Part shown: piece after piece, positions 39,193 through 51,305 of the stretch
How positions within the stretch are numbered: position 1 is the stretch's first letter
Layout of the letters: every line of letters begins with the position of its first letter
Assembly (NCBI GenBank): GCA_001051155.2
Contig: JYIP02000001.1
Location: 1,860,001-1,924,000, forward strand
Direction of reading: 5' to 3'
DNA: 64,000 nucleotides
Origin: Chrysoporthe austroafricana
Taxonomy: Eukaryota > Ascomycota > Sordariomycetes > Diaporthales > Cryphonectriaceae
Translations under genes and position numbers: made by a program
The notes under the pieces: model-generated
The model's input: only the letters and a program-made list of their open reading frames with translations
Database searches by the model: none
What the model was told of the DNA's origin: nothing

Positions 39193-39238
<46 letters not shown>
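39193..39238. repeat. (CA)23 microsatellite adjoining the ArfGAP stop codon
   Basis: About 46 bases of perfect CA repeat on plus (TG on the coding strand of the neighbouring gene), immediately downstream of the TGA stop at 39241-39239. Confidence 0.95.
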
Positions 39239-39239
<1 letters not shown>

Positions 39240-41519
39240 CACCGCAGAGACCGCGCGCTGAGACTGGCAAACGCGTCCGGGCTGTGTCGCCCGTTCGACC
39301 ACTCCATCCCCACTGCCATCATGCTGTCTCGGCTTCGGTTGCCCACCATCCCGTCCATGTTGGCCGCCTGGGCCACCGCCGCCTGCGGAGACGCGCCGCC
39401 GCTCAGGAACGGGTTCTTGTTGCCGGCCATCGCCATGGGCGCGGGCCCAGCCGGCGCCTCCGCGCTTGCTGCCGCGCCAGGAGCCTGCAGGACCTGGTTG
39501 ATGGTTGCCGGCCCTTGTGGCTGTTCGGGCGGCTGCATCGGCTGCTGCGGCTGCTCCGGGTTCGCGCCTTGCAGTGGCTGGGGCGCGAGCTGTGGATAGT
39601 TGTACAGAGCTAGGATGGAGGCCTTGTCGGGCCGCGGCGGTGCCTGCTGGGGCACAGGCTGTCCGAACGGGTTGTACTGTGGCTGCTGCGGCTGCTGCGG
39701 CATGTACGAGCCCGGCGCCTGCTGCGCGAGGAACGGGTTGTTCGCCTGGGGCGGCGCCTGTTGCTGCACCGGTGCGCCGTAGAAGTTTTGCTGTGCCTGC
39801 TCCGGAATCTGCCCGAGCGGTGTCGGCGATGCCACTCGCGTCGGCGACCGAGTAAAGGGGTTGTTAGCATATCCTCCGCCGACCTGGGCCGCCACCGGGC
39901 CTGTGTTCAGAGCCGGCATTGGCGAGAATTGTTGCACGTGTGGCTGTTGGGCCGGTAAGTTGTCGAAGAATGGGTTGTAGCCAGTATGCGCTGGCTGGAG
40001 TGGTTGCGCGGGCTGGAGCCCGGGCTGGAGCTGCCCCTGCTGGGAGGGATAGGCCTGATTACTATTAAACGCCGTGGCTGCGTAGTTCTGCGGTATCGTG
40101 GGGACGGGCGGGGTCATCGTCTGCTGGTATACTACCTGCTGGGTCTGCTGGTTAGGCAGGCCGCCAGTATGGTGAGGGAACAGCGGCTGCGAAGGAGGGC
40201 CGCCCAGGGACATGTTGTTGAAGGCCTGGTTCAGCGCATCGTTGGACTGTGTCGTCGTGATGCCGCCGAAGGAGCCGCCGGTGGTGGTGTTGAAGAAGGG
40301 GTTTCGGTTCGCTAGGCCACCCGTCGACTGGCTGGATATTGGCTGGACTGGCGATATGTCAAAGGGATTTGTTGATGCCGACATGGGCCGTGCTATCTCG
40401 GCCCGGGCGACCGTCAGCCCCGTCTGGCCACTGCTTGACACGGACGGCCTGCTGACCGAGGGGAACTCGTCGGCAGGGCTTGCCATGGGTGAGCGGCCCT
40501 CGATCCGCACCAGGGTCTCGATGGTCCTCTCCAGGTTGCCGTTGACGCCCTTGAGTATGGTCTCGTTCTTGCGGTCGTTCGTGAACCCCAGCTCCCGCAG
40601 CTTCGCCAGCTTTTTCTGTGTGTCCTCCTCGCTGTCGTAACCCAGGCTCGCGCCAAACACCTTGGAGGCCTTCGGCTGGTGGCCCGAATCCGGGCTGTCA
40701 GGCGGCAGCTGGGGGCTCGACTGCGCGGACCGGGAGGTGTGGTCCTTCTTCGATCTTGAGAACAGCGGGAAGGTCGAGGAGTTAGACCGGAAGCTGAACT
40801 TGCTCGAATTCTTGGGGGGCAGAGGCGGCGGCGTCTCATCCGACCCTGTGCTGCCCGTGTGGTTTCTTGGTACTGACGACAGCCCCTGGTTCATGTATTT
40901 TGATCGTATAAAGCGCTCCATCGCAGAATCGACCTCGTCGGCGTCGATAGGTATCGCAGGCTTCTTGCTCTGGGGGTTGTAAAGTTTGTTGGACGTGATG
41001 TTTCCCACCTTCTTCATGTTCTGTGTCTCCCGTCAGCACCAGTCCTGCCCTGTCTGCCGTGCCAGACCCGGTCCTTACCTCGACCTGCTCGTTTGACCAC
41101 CCGTCCATGCTGAGCGACTTGACCTTGGATATGTGGGTGCCGAGTTTCCTGTGTATCGAGGCGCACCTCATGCAGAGGAAGATGCCCAGCTGCTCCAGAT
41201 TAGCATCGCGCGACTGACAATACAGGCGGCGGGATCCCGATCGCATCGAAGACAGGAGTCGGGCCGCGCACTGCGGGAGGGTTGGCTTACACTCCATGAC
41301 GCCCAGCCTGTTTCACAAGACATGTTAGCGAGTCGGACGGCTGAACACGAGACCACGAGGCGCGCCGGCTCCAGGAGGGGGTTGAGGGGAGGGTTCGGAC
41401 TGACCTGGATTGCGAGCCTGGCAATCCGCGCACACGTTGTTGCCGGGGACGTTGTGGACGAGGTCCTGGAGGATCTTCTCGTTGCGCGCCTGCTGGCGCT
41501 TGTTGAGAGGGCCGTTCAT
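39239..41519 (-). CDS. ArfGAP with UBA domain and NPF motifs
   Basis: GTPase-activating protein for Arf GTPases in vesicle traffic, resembling fission yeast Ucp3 and budding yeast Gts1/Age2. Exons: 41519-41405, 41307-41291 (17 nt), 41189-41079 and 41020-39239; 674 aa. The zinc finger is CX2CX16CX2C (Cys30, 33, 50 and 53) followed by ASIHRKLG with the arginine finger at Arg58. The micro-exon encodes WASWS inside the finger. A UBA domain follows (LAKLRELGFTND, GNLERTIETLVR). The tail is Gln/Pro-rich with several NPF motifs (NPFFDN, NPFTRSP, NPFLAQ, NPFGQP, NPFLSG), which bind EH-domain endocytic proteins. The acidic/Pro motif ETPPPLPPK could bind SH3 domains. Confidence 0.9.
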
Positions 41520-44500
41520 GACTGTCGCGAGAGCCGAGTGCAGAAGCGACGGCAACGCAACGCAACGCAACGCAACGCAACGCAACACAATGCAACCGTT
41601 CCCCCAGTAGCCGGATCCAATTGCGGTCGGTGGCGGGCGGGCGGGGGCTGCGAAGGCTATCGAGCCTCTCGGGTGGCCGTCAGGGTGACCGAGTCCTGGG
41701 AGGATGCGTGTTTCGACTTTGCGAGAGCGTAAAACCGGAACCAGAGGCAGGTTCTCGCAACGAGCGCTGTCTAGTCTCGAGTCTAGTCTGGAGGTTGGGG
41801 TTAAAGTTGGTCTGGCCGTGCCGTGCCGCGGGATTTGCTCAGGCGGCTCGCGACTGGGGCTGCGGCTGGTGGTCTGCTGGACATGGGCCTGGGGGGGGCC
41901 TGGGGGGTCTAGGGCCGGGGGCCTGGGCCTGGGCCTGGGCCTTGGCTTGGAGGCTCCTCCTAGGGTTCCTCCCAGGGCGCCTCGGCCTGAAAGGGATGAA
42001 GCCGAACGTGGGCGCACGGGGCACTGGGGCACCAACGCGAGGAGGCTCCAGTGCTGAAATGACGCCAGCCCAATCAGCTCCAGATGCGAATCGTGAAGGG
42101 AATTAGGTACGGGTATCAGGGACCAGGGGCCGCAGGCGCAGGGAGGAAGAAAGGAAGTGAACAATCACAACAATAAGAAGATCAATATATTATATCTTAT
42201 CGGCAGAGAGGATCAGGCACGGAGGGCACTACGGATTCCTACGAGAGAGAGGCCAGGCGGGGGGGGGCAAAAAGGACGGGACTGCATGCGCACGCAGGTG
42301 GTGCGTCTGCAGAACGGGAAATGAGCATGGCAGAATCAGGCAAGACGGACTGGAGGAAGGAAGCGCTACCAGCTGCGCGCGAGCCTAGTGAGTAAGGTCC
42401 TGGAGGGGAGCTGTCGCAGCCGTCCGCTCCTCTGGAGAGAGAAAAAGTTGGTGCTGATATGGTAATTAATTATTATCTCCAGAACTCATACCCGTAAAAC
42501 GTGAGGGGCGGGCGGGCGCGGCCAGCGAGATTAGGCGCGCCGACCCTGCTGGAGCACGCGGGCAGAGTCGCACTGGAGCTCGCTAAAGGGCCCCCTGACT
42601 CGCCCCCGGCCGATGACGGGAGCAGCATATCTATGGGGAACGGCCCAGCGCCCAGCTGCTCCAGTACGCGTACGCACGCCGGTTACTGTGACCTCCACCA
42701 GACAAAAAGGGGCTGCTGCGCACACTGCCCGACCTCATCTCACCAGTGTCGCCGCCATTACGATTGACTCGCCCAGCCCGCGAGCATGGACCTCTCTCCA
42801 GCCCAACCACCGCCTGGGATATGAGAGGCGCGCCCGCAGACCCTACTTGACTCGCCCAAGTCCTCCTCACTCTCGCTCGCACAAGACAGCCCTCTCGAGA
42901 AAGTTTATATCTGGTATACGGATGCCACGGATGTGTAGCCCATAACGGCATGCTCGCCGTTGGAGCGCGCGCCGGGGGGGGTGGTTGGGCAGGTGTCAGC
43001 TGAACCCGACTCAGCGCGCCACACGTTGGATTCTAAGTGTCTGAGCAGGATCAGCACAACATCAGTCAGTTGGTTGTGTGCTGAACTCTCTGTGCGTATG
43101 CCTGAGAACCCCGGATTCGCGTATCTAGGTCCCTTGTCTGCATGGATTCATGCTATAGTATACATCAAACAACCCCGCGAAACTTGAAGATTATCGCGGC
43201 CTGGGCACCTACCTCGATGCACAGATAGATTTGCAGACGTTGGCCAACAGCGAAGTTGCTCTGACCTAGGACGAGGGAGCTCAGAAGCACATGCACCAGT
43301 TTGCGAGGCCGATTTCGCAGGAGATACTATGTGATTCCGTCTTTACGTCTTCTATGAAGAGTAAGACCACGGGAATCTTCACCCGACAGCCTCTGTCATA
43401 TGCGAAAAACTATAAGTAAGGGTCTTAATAGAGCAAGTGGCTCTCCGGCCTCACCTTGGGCCATAAGGCCAGGCATTGCGGTCAGAAGGAAGCCTTTTCT
43501 CTTGGGGGCTGGTCACATAATTGCTACGTGCCACGTGATCGCGCCGTTGGGCTCGAACCTCATCTCCAACATGTCCTACGAAAAGAAAATTGGCAATATG
43601 AAGGCTGGAAGGTCTCGAGTCCGAATGATTGTCACCAGTACAGATGTCTCAAGCCTACGACACCGCTTCTTCTTTTCCCTGGCGGGCCGGGGGAGGTGGG
43701 AGGCACACCCAGGCCCACGGATCCTGAGGATTCCATGTTTCGAAAATGTCTGAGTCGCCCTTGATGCGAATATTCGTCGAAGCCTCGCCAATCAACATAG
43801 AATATCGGATTATCCTCAGCGAAGTCCGCCAAGAATAGACGGCGCGCCCCCTTCCCTGGAGACCATCAAACATGTCCAAAAGCGGTGCCTAACACATGCA
43901 GTCGCTGGAATTCATATCGTAGCTGTCAGGATACAGTGACAAGGTATTGTCGGTGAACAAGGCATCCGGTAGCTCATGGATAGGAGCCGGCAAGGCGTTC
44001 CATGCGGGGAAAGGCGGCGAGCAATATCTTCAACGACAGACCTATTCGACTAAGAGTCGGTTCAAACAGAACACAAATGAGCGTGTCTCGGTGTCACTTG
44101 CTGGTTACAACGTTCGGCGCGGAGACTGCGTAGTCCTTGTGTCTGGATGCCATAAACACTTACAACATAGACAATTCCGATCATGGTAACATTCTCAGCA
44201 GCCGTTACGCAGCAAACATTAGGCACCACAATCCAACATCTAGATTACAGACAGCGATATAGCCTCGACTGTGTTAATACGATAATCGAAAGCATAAACA
44301 TCCGGCTCAAAGTCCGGTCCATAGGGATCGATTGGTTTCTGATGAGACCTATGTCCCCATATTCCAAATTTAATTACCGAATCTCAGTCTTCTTAGATAA
44401 TATGCACTTTACCTGCCCTTTTATCTAAGAACCTTCCTGTTCGAGGTTCGAATAAGAGCAATACGCAGAGTCAGGATCGTCGTGACCAAATACCGAGAGC

Positions 44501-45029
44501 CCTCAAAAGCCAGGAAAGGTTCCGAAAAGAGAGAGAGAGAAAAGAAGGGGGGGGACCCTCCGAATAACGCAAGTCTTGATGATTTGGTTTGGTCAAGTTT
44601 CTGCGGGAGACCTAGGCATATACTTTACATCTCTAGCTATAGCCCTACTAGTCCCGTATTTTTGGTCAGGTAGAGCTATTTCAGTGACTTGTGAAGTGAA
44701 GATGGAGGGAGGTGTTTTCCCGCGTCACCCTATAGTGACGATCCTTTGGTGGTAAACTCCGCTATCGTATAGAGGAATTTTATTGATTCGGCCTGATAAC
44801 CTAAGTCCTCCTCGATGGCCCGCTCGGATTGCCACCGGACTACCGAAATCCTTGGGATCCACTAGAGTCCGGGCTTCCGGCTGACGGATCACCCATGATT
44901 CAAAATGCTTCACAGGTAATTACACCGATAAGACTTAGTATCTCAAAGCAACCGCTACAGCGTCATGTGGAGATTCTCGAGTGCCCACCCACTCATCTTC
45001 CATCAAATCCACCCAAAGAAATAGCCAAA
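41520..45029. other. 3.5-kb spacer spanning a composition change
   Basis: Divergent spacer between the ArfGAP and cupin genes. The left part is GC-rich with an ACGCA/CGCAA array (about 41553-41585) and GGGCCT repeats (about 41918-41945); from about 42.9 kb it becomes AT-richer and repeat-poor. No gene, tRNA or recognisable transposon was found. A B-box-like GGTTCGAAT at 44445-44453 has no matching tRNA arms. Confidence 0.5.
41553..41585. repeat. Pentanucleotide tandem array (AACGC)n
   Basis: About six copies of a 5-bp unit, 30-65 bp upstream of the ArfGAP start codon, so within its 5' leader or promoter. Confidence 0.9.
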
Positions 45030-45668
45030 ATGGCCACCGCAGAGATCCGGCCTTTCTTCGAAGTCGCTCCCGGTCCGGGCGCTGCCGAACCCGGCCGTAT
45101 CACCTCCATCATAGCCGGCCTCAAGATGCTCCCACACATCGAGGGAGGCTACTTTGTTGAGACAGACCGAGACTCCCTCCTCATCCCATCCCCCTTCCCC
45201 CTCGACGCGGCCTCGGAGAAGACCCTCTCGCTCGTGCCCCAGCGTCCGGGCTTCGACCCCAAGGTCCGCAACGCCAGCACCAGCATCTTCTACCTCCTGA
45301 CGCCCGGCTCGCCACAGGGCAACTTCCATCGCAACCGGGCTCGGACGGTACATACCCTGCACAAGGGCCGAGGCCGGTACGTGCTTCTCCATGATGGCGG
45401 CAGGGTTGAGACTTTTGTGGTGGGACAGGACGTGGCCAGGGGCGAGCGTCTGCAGTGGATCGTCGAAGGAGGGATCTACAAGGCCAGCTTCTTGTTGCCG
45501 GACAAGGAGGGGCCAGAGGGGAGCGAGGAGGGCTTGTTGATTTCCGAGACGGTGGTTCCAGGGTTTGAGTACTGCGATCATGACTTTCTGACAAGGAGTG
45601 GACTGAAGGAACTGTTGGGCGGGGAGACGGCGAAGGCCCTGGAACAGTTTGTTAGAAAGGACATGTAG
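45030..45668 (+). CDS. DUF985 (Cupin_5) family protein
   Basis: Small single-domain cupin of unknown substrate; relatives occur in bacteria and fungi. Single exon, 212 aa. Family features: the N-terminal IIAGLKMLPHIEGGYFVETD, then ASTSIFYLLTPGSPQGNFHR before a conserved histidine-bearing strand (ARTVHTLHKGRGRYVLLHDG), a loop QWIVEGGIYKASFLL, and the ending PGFEYCDHDFLTR. The His and Asp residues could bind metal. Start chosen at MATAEIRPFFEV, since the A at -3 gives a good context and homologues start here; the frame extends upstream to 44829. GC-rich coding DNA in an AT-richer setting. No signal peptide, so probably cytosolic. Confidence 0.85.
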   Translation: MATAEIRPFFEVAPGPGAAEPGRITSIIAGLKMLPHIEGGYFVETDRDSLLIPSPFPLDAASEKTLSLVPQRPGFDPKVRNASTSIFYLLTPGSPQGNFHRNRARTVHTLHKGRGRYVLLHDGGRVETFVVGQDVARGERLQWIVEGGIYKASFLLPDKEGPEGSEEGLLISETVVPGFEYCDHDFLTRSGLKELLGGETAKALEQFVRKDM

Positions 45669-46035
45669 ACGGGAGAATGATAATAGGAACATTACTTGAT
45701 CTCGTATCAAATTCGTGGAGACACATACAGGTAGCCATGTTAGTATACTTGAACGGATGCACCGTGAATTTTAGTACCATGTCTTTCCGTCGCTGTTAGG
45801 CTTCCTAGCTGTCTTGAACCGGTCTTATACCGAACCTTGGAAGCCAATGTGTGTAGGACTTAAGATAAGCAAAGCAATCAAAAACACTCCCGGTTCTCAT
45901 CGGCGTATTCCAACTCTAGTTCCCAATGTATACTTTTCCCGAACCCGTTTTGTAGTAACAACAAGTGTCGAAAGGTGTCGTTTCGAGGTTTCGCCCGCCT
46001 CGAGCTATCGTCAAGCCATCTGCTCGTTCCAAGTT
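45669..46035. other. Convergent spacer
   Basis: Between the ends of the cupin (plus) and methyltransferase (minus) genes; holds both 3' regions. No gene seen. Confidence 0.4.
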
Positions 46036-47439
46036 TCATCTCCTGTCCGATTCCGGTAAGTTGATTCTGTATCGATTATTGTTGAGACCAGGCTTTCGGC
46101 CCGTCACGACGTAGAGGCGCATGTAAGTATGTGCTTCCCTGTTCCTGAGAGCTGCTCTGACTGGAATCAACGACAGCTATGAGTATTCGCAGAACAAGTT
46201 AGTCCCAGCACCAACTCAACCGGAGAAAAGCTAACACAAAGCCACAAAGCACGGTAGACAGAGGCTCTTGGCAGAGGTGTAGGGAAGAAAAACAGACTTG
46301 CCTCATGCTGCTCAACAGAGATTCCATTCACCCGCGACTGATACGCCCTGCTGATTCCCGAGACATGGCTGGCAAGCATCTCCTCCATCCAGAATCCAAG
46401 CTCCCTCTGGCTCCTCTCCTCGGGCCAGGCGCACGTCGGGACTTTGAAGACCCTTTCCTGGACATCCTCAAACCCAGCCTGCTCGAGCCAACCCTTCAAC
46501 AGCCTCGCGTTGTCGATCGGCTTGCCTGCTATGCGGCCCAGGCGGTACAGCTCTTCCACCCACTCCTGAAGCGCATGGTTCGCGGGCATGGTCCCATCGT
46601 CGCAGTGCAGCTCCATATCGGGCTCCTGGCACTCGAGCCAACCGCCGGGGTTTAGCTTATCGAAGGCCTGTTGGATGATCTGAGTGAACACATCCTCCCA
46701 ACACCCGTTCGTACAGCGGGTGTGTACGTAGTCGAGGTCGGTGTCGAGCCACTCCTGGGAAGAGTCATCGATGCAGAAGACGACGTTCGGTGGCGTCTCT
46801 GATGGCTGGATCTGGGACAGGTCGGTGCCGATGATCAGCTCTGTCTGCGGGAATTCCTCCGCGAAGTCAAAGCACCAGTCGCCGGTCCCGGTCCCCACAT
46901 CGAGAACACGTCGTGGATAGTGTGTCTGCGTCCAGGGCGCATATCCGTTGACGTCGCCCATTGCTCTTCTTATGATCTCATGCATGATACGTAGTCGTTC
47001 TATCTCTTTTGCGTCGTTGGGGAACCAGTACGCTGGATACAAACCGGTCAGCAAGACTGTAGGTGGATGTCTAGGTCTGAAGGGGTTGACGAAATGGAAA
47101 GGTAGGCTGACATCCTTCTCTATAAGCGTGGTAGGTTCGTCCATTCTCTTCACGGTAAGCGAGTACGCTCTCTGTCACTGATTGAGTTTCTCTAAGCACG
47201 CTCAGTCAATAAAGGATTGCAAGCACCACAATGAAATCATAATTATTAAGACTCACGGTAGAGCCTCGGTCTATGGAAAGGTCGAAGTCAGAAGAATACG
47301 TAAGGAGATAAACGGCAAGGACGGGGCTTACAGGCTCGTTGCTCGTTAGAGTCTCTGTGAAGGTGAAGTCGAAGTCCGCCAGAGAAGCCTCATCGATGTT
47401 GAAAATCCCTAGGCTGCGCCTGTTCGGGTTGTTTGCCAT
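46036..47439 (-). CDS. LaeA-like S-adenosylmethionine methyltransferase
   Basis: Predicted SAM-dependent methyltransferase of the large fungal LaeA-like family, some members of which control secondary metabolism and development; this gene's substrate is unknown. Exons: 47439-47332, 47270-47257 (14 nt), 47191-47112, 47032-46302 and 46176-46036; about 357 aa. The assembled protein shows the family N terminus EENGRTYHAYREGSYWFPND, SAM motif I RRVLDVGTGTGDW, GTDLSQIQP, and LNPGGWLECQEPDMEL, ending GRKPGLNNNRYRINLPESDR. The last intron starts GCAAGT (46301) and ends ATAG (46177), a GC-AG intron; it is needed to reach the conserved tail. The first exon start is uncertain: an in-frame ATG also exists at 47568. 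No biosynthetic cluster surrounds it. Confidence 0.83.
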
Positions 47440-49244
47440 GGATATTCCAATCGCAAGCTGATAATCGCCGGTGTAGGTAGGCGGTTCAGTCTTGGAGGAT
47501 GGGTGGTCTGCAACTGACGTTCCAAGTCGATGAGGAAAAGGGACCGAAACAAAGCCTATGGTCCGCATGATACAGTAATTTCAAAGGCGCGTCAGGGCCC
47601 AGCGATTATTGAATGCCCAATCGGTAACCCTAGAGGACCCAGCTGTCGAACCTTCTGACTCTCTACACAGTACGAGGGACCCAAAGAGCTGGGTCAGCGG
47701 AGCTTGCCTCCGTGACCCGTGGCTCCGCTGGATTTCTACCCAGGTAGTCGGTAATGCTCAGGGTGCAGATACAGATCGTGATTGCGATCTGTGTTACCGA
47801 CAAGAAGGATGGCAATCTGTCAGAGAAGAAATGGCCGCTACCGCAGACGAATGGACCCAAGCTTTTAGGTGCGTCAACCACGGGCTAATATTCAGGCACT
47901 ACGAACTGACAGTGGCAAAATCCAGTTCTGGTCGAGCATCACTAGTCCAGCAAGACTGAGTTGGCTGCTGATTATTGGAAGCTCAAGTAGACGCTGGCAG
48001 GGGAGTGAATAGCTTCAGCTCAATCTTATCTCGTGCTTACGAAGTATGGATTAGCGGTGTATTTTTGAGGATGGACCTTTCTTGCTGCTCCCTGCTGAAA
48101 TGTCATGAGTGAGTCGATACCCAGTAAACCATCACAAAAGAAGCTTCGAATGTTTCAGGTCGTCTAGGGCACATTGGGCGATTGCCGACGTTACATGACA
48201 AGGGACCTGCTGGAGATTGAAAAGTGGCTCCTGGCAGCGTCGGCGTTCTCGGCCTTACGTGGACACTTGGACTTTTAGGCTCTAAGTAAACTCATAATTT
48301 GTCTTCATGCTTCAGTATTCCTCCGTCTTGCGTACTAGTGTTCTACGAGTAGTGGAGTCAGCGTTTTACTTTCACAAATCTGGATCCTGAAGTAAGCTAT
48401 AAGCAGTCTGACATCCCCCAAGTCTGTACCAGATTCTCGGGGCTGCCATCAGCGTCCCAGCTCTGTGGTTAGGTTTGCTCGTTGACAGAACGTAATCTCG
48501 GATATGCAAGGCGGACCCGACGTGTTGGGTCCAAAGGGGCCCCTGAGCCCTGTAGCCAACGGGCGTTAAATGTAGTCGCGCTTATATCAAAATTTGTCAT
48601 TGTGATGATCCCCGATTGGCATCGGTGAGTGCTCCTTGGCGTCCTAGGTTGGCTCATCGCTTTCTAGACGCGGCGAGCGTGTTTCGTGATCAATTCTGTT
48701 TCTGGTGACTTCTTCGGTCATCTGTCATCTGGGGACGCGTACCCGCCACCTGGTCCCACAAATCTCTGGGAACTCTTGCCTTGAACAGCTTCATCCGCTC
48801 GCTGGAGTCAGGACGCCGGAGGCTGTCGGCGATGTAGCCAAAACGAGGGATCGAGCGCTTCTGTGGAGTTTTGCTGCCCAATGCAAACCTGATCCCGCTC
48901 CTCTCAATTCGTAACGTCCCTTCACGCGAGGTTTGTACATGACTCCGTTCTGAATCCCGGAACGTCATGCAACGGATAGTCCCCAGTCGTCCCGCCGCAG
49001 TTTCCAATACCTGCCGTAGACGCAGAGGAGCGTCCTTCGAAACCTCACACTTTGCCAGAGGCTGTAATCCAGCTTTTGCTCCCTCCCCAATCACCATCTC
49101 AACAGTATGAGCACAAGAGTTGAACTCTCAACTGTCCGCTTGGCTGATTGTGCTGAAGAGCAAGTTCAGCCACTGAAGGTGCCCAAGCATCCCAGATCAA
49201 GTGGCCAACTCGATCCTGACCAACTCTCCGCGTCGCGCTCGACC
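47440..49244. other. 1.8-kb spacer
   Basis: Methyltransferase upstream region (left) and UPF0390 3' side (right). Composition is balanced and only short frames are open; a 135-codon minus frame at 48690-49097 has no recognisable domain. No repeat or mobile element seen. Confidence 0.45.
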
Positions 49245-49496
49245 TCAGCCGAATTTCCTCGAGCCACCTTTGTGTTTCTCATCCTTCTTGGCCTTTTTGC
49301 CCTTGCCGATCAGCTCCAGATGTCCGGCGCGTTCGCCTAGTAGCCTCTCTGTCTGCGCGACCAGTCCTGATGTGTACTTCTTCTGCAGCTTGTCGGCCTT
49401 GGTTGACTTCTGTTTCTTGACTTTCGCGCCCTTGTTCTGCTTAGGCTTCGCGGCCGGGGCGGGCTTTGCTTTCTGCTTGATCGCTCCTTGAGCCAT
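49245..49496 (-). CDS. UPF0390 (DUF2462) small basic protein
   Basis: Very basic 83-aa protein of the eukaryotic UPF0390 family (human C19orf53 type), probably nucleolar; molecular role unknown. Single exon starting [19 protein letters not shown], the characteristic family opening, followed by [19 protein letters not shown], a short helix ([19 protein letters not shown]), and ending in a Lys/Gly-rich tail, [14 protein letters not shown]. The frame stays open upstream to 49634, but homologues start at this MAQG. The Lys-rich composition fits RNA or ribosome contact; that is inference. Confidence 0.78.
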   Translation of the reverse strand: MAQGAIKQKAKPAPAAKPKQNKGAKVKKQKSTKADKLQKKYTSGLVAQTERLLGERAGHLELIGKGKKAKKDEKHKGGSRKFG

Positions 49497-51305
49497 TTCT
49501 GCGACGTCTGGTCTGAGTAGGTGATGTGTCGCTCTGGTGTAAGGTCGAAGACGCGAGAATGATCGTTTGACAATTGTTTGCAGGTTGCAAGTGGCAGCCG
49601 AGGAAAAAATTGGCCGCAAAGTGTTGCACTGCAACGTTGGGCTGATAAGATAAGCCTGCTTAGTCAGTCACTTTCACTTTCATCAACTACGATCTCTTCC
49701 TTGGTTTTTCTGTACTCTCTTCTCTTTCACAATTATCTCATTATGAAGACATACCTTCTGAATGTACATAATGTTTAGATGATTTCCCGGTAACATGCTC
49801 ACCAACCAAGCTTCGACATATTGCAGCCGCTCGGACTGTGACCTTCAATGTGAGAGAATGGCTATTATTGCAGACATTAATTTTATGGCGATGCAGATAT
49901 TTCGTTGACTGAGCGCAAGAAGGGCTGATCTGGGCTTGCATGAGTTTCCGAGCTTCAATGCCGAAATGAGTATCTCGAACGGTAACGCTGTGACATGTGT
50001 CTAAGAATCCGTTATTCGACAAGGCTAATAACAAGAAGTTCAAGCCGCCTACGAACAGTTCAAGCCACTATGATTTGACCGCACCTCTCGATCGCATGAA
50101 ATATACGATCTGAAGGTTCTGCTATTGGCAATATTTATTCTGCATCTTCCAGGGCTGCGCACGGTCATTATGTACTGCCATTGACAATAAACTTGTCTGT
50201 CAACTCGGGAGCGTGGATCACAATTTTGGCGTCTTCAGAACCTGAATCGCCCATAAGGTCATATCCACAGTTCTGCCCTTGGGAAGATCTCACGATATAC
50301 TAACGATAAGGGCTACCAGTATTCTCAACTGCCTTCTTGTGAGCCCTACATTCAATGAAGGCTTCTTAAGCCTACTAAGGATCCGGAGGCCGAGCTCATC
50401 TACAGCCTTCACGTTGTTCCGCTCGAAGACGCACCAAATTCTTCAATCGTCAGTCAGCATGCTCTAGTCTGAAGTTTTGTGATAGACGACCATGCTGCGA
50501 ACATACCACCACGAAGAAGACACCAGATATGACTTGAATCCGGGGACGGAGCTCGAGGCCGACCTGGATAGATGATTCAAAACTTACGTGACCTCCGAGC
50601 CACATTGGGATGTACAACAACTGGCCAATACCTGGAGGAGGGAGCAGACGTCTTGGCATGCCCATTTCTTCGCTATGTTTAGTAGCCTGTGCAGGTCGAT
50701 ACTTCACAGTTGAGCGCAACGACACCTGCCTATTGTGCTTGGTTACTCATTCGCAGACGCGAAACGTGCAATATATTGCAAGTATCTGAGATTGAAGTTA
50801 TTAGATGGCATATTGGCCAAACGCGCAGGCGATTGCTCAGGTTCGGATATTGCTGATATTATTGTGCTAACCTATCTAAGTTGCGTCTGACTTCCTACAT
50901 AATGAGGGTTGGGCTGTCAGCAGCTCCACACACCTTACGGACAAGGCTCTGATGCTGTGTTGCGGAGACAGAAAAATTCGAGTCACATTAACTGACAGCC
51001 CACTATGCAGCCATATATCCGAGCAGCAATGTTCGCGTCATGTGAAGTCTTACACTGGTCATCATTCCGAGTCAGCGAACACTGAACCCGGAGTTCTACC
51101 ATCTTGGTTGGAATAAGGTGTGATGTAGCACGAAGTACATATGAACCATCGGGGGCAATAATGAACGGTATTGGTTTCATACCGCAAGCAGATTGATGGT
51201 TGTTGTCGAGAGGCAATCTTTACGGGACACGATAGTCTACGCCACCTCACTGAATTCAAGGTCTTTAGCCTCTTCTTGCATTGATTAACTAATGTACACC
51301 TGCCC
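49497..51305. other. 1.8-kb spacer
   Basis: UPF0390 promoter and the 3' side of the receptor gene. AT-richer than the left half of the window. Nothing coding was recognised; splice-like signals around 50500-50600 do not assemble into a credible gene. Confidence 0.45.

Larger units (their letters stand above)
35540..39238. other. 3.7-kb microsatellite-rich spacer
   Basis: Calpain promoter on the left and ArfGAP 3' side on the right. No supported gene, though several low-complexity frames of 150-300 codons are open. Repeats include a GGT run (about 37059-37094), TACGC units (about 37741-37762), CAGCC units (about 38031-38056), and a long CA run ending at 39238. Confidence 0.55.

Noticed and set aside
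44445..44453. GGTTCGAAT, a B-box-like motif suggesting a tRNA
   Set aside because: No A box and no acceptor or T-stem pairing could be found upstream or downstream.
44829..47600. Secondary-metabolite cluster around the LaeA-like gene
   Set aside because: No PKS, NRPS, terpene or tailoring cluster nearby; only a cupin and housekeeping-type genes.
50450..50725. Possible membrane-protein fragment on minus
   Set aside because: Splice-like signals give introns of about 24 nt or less and no family could be recognised.
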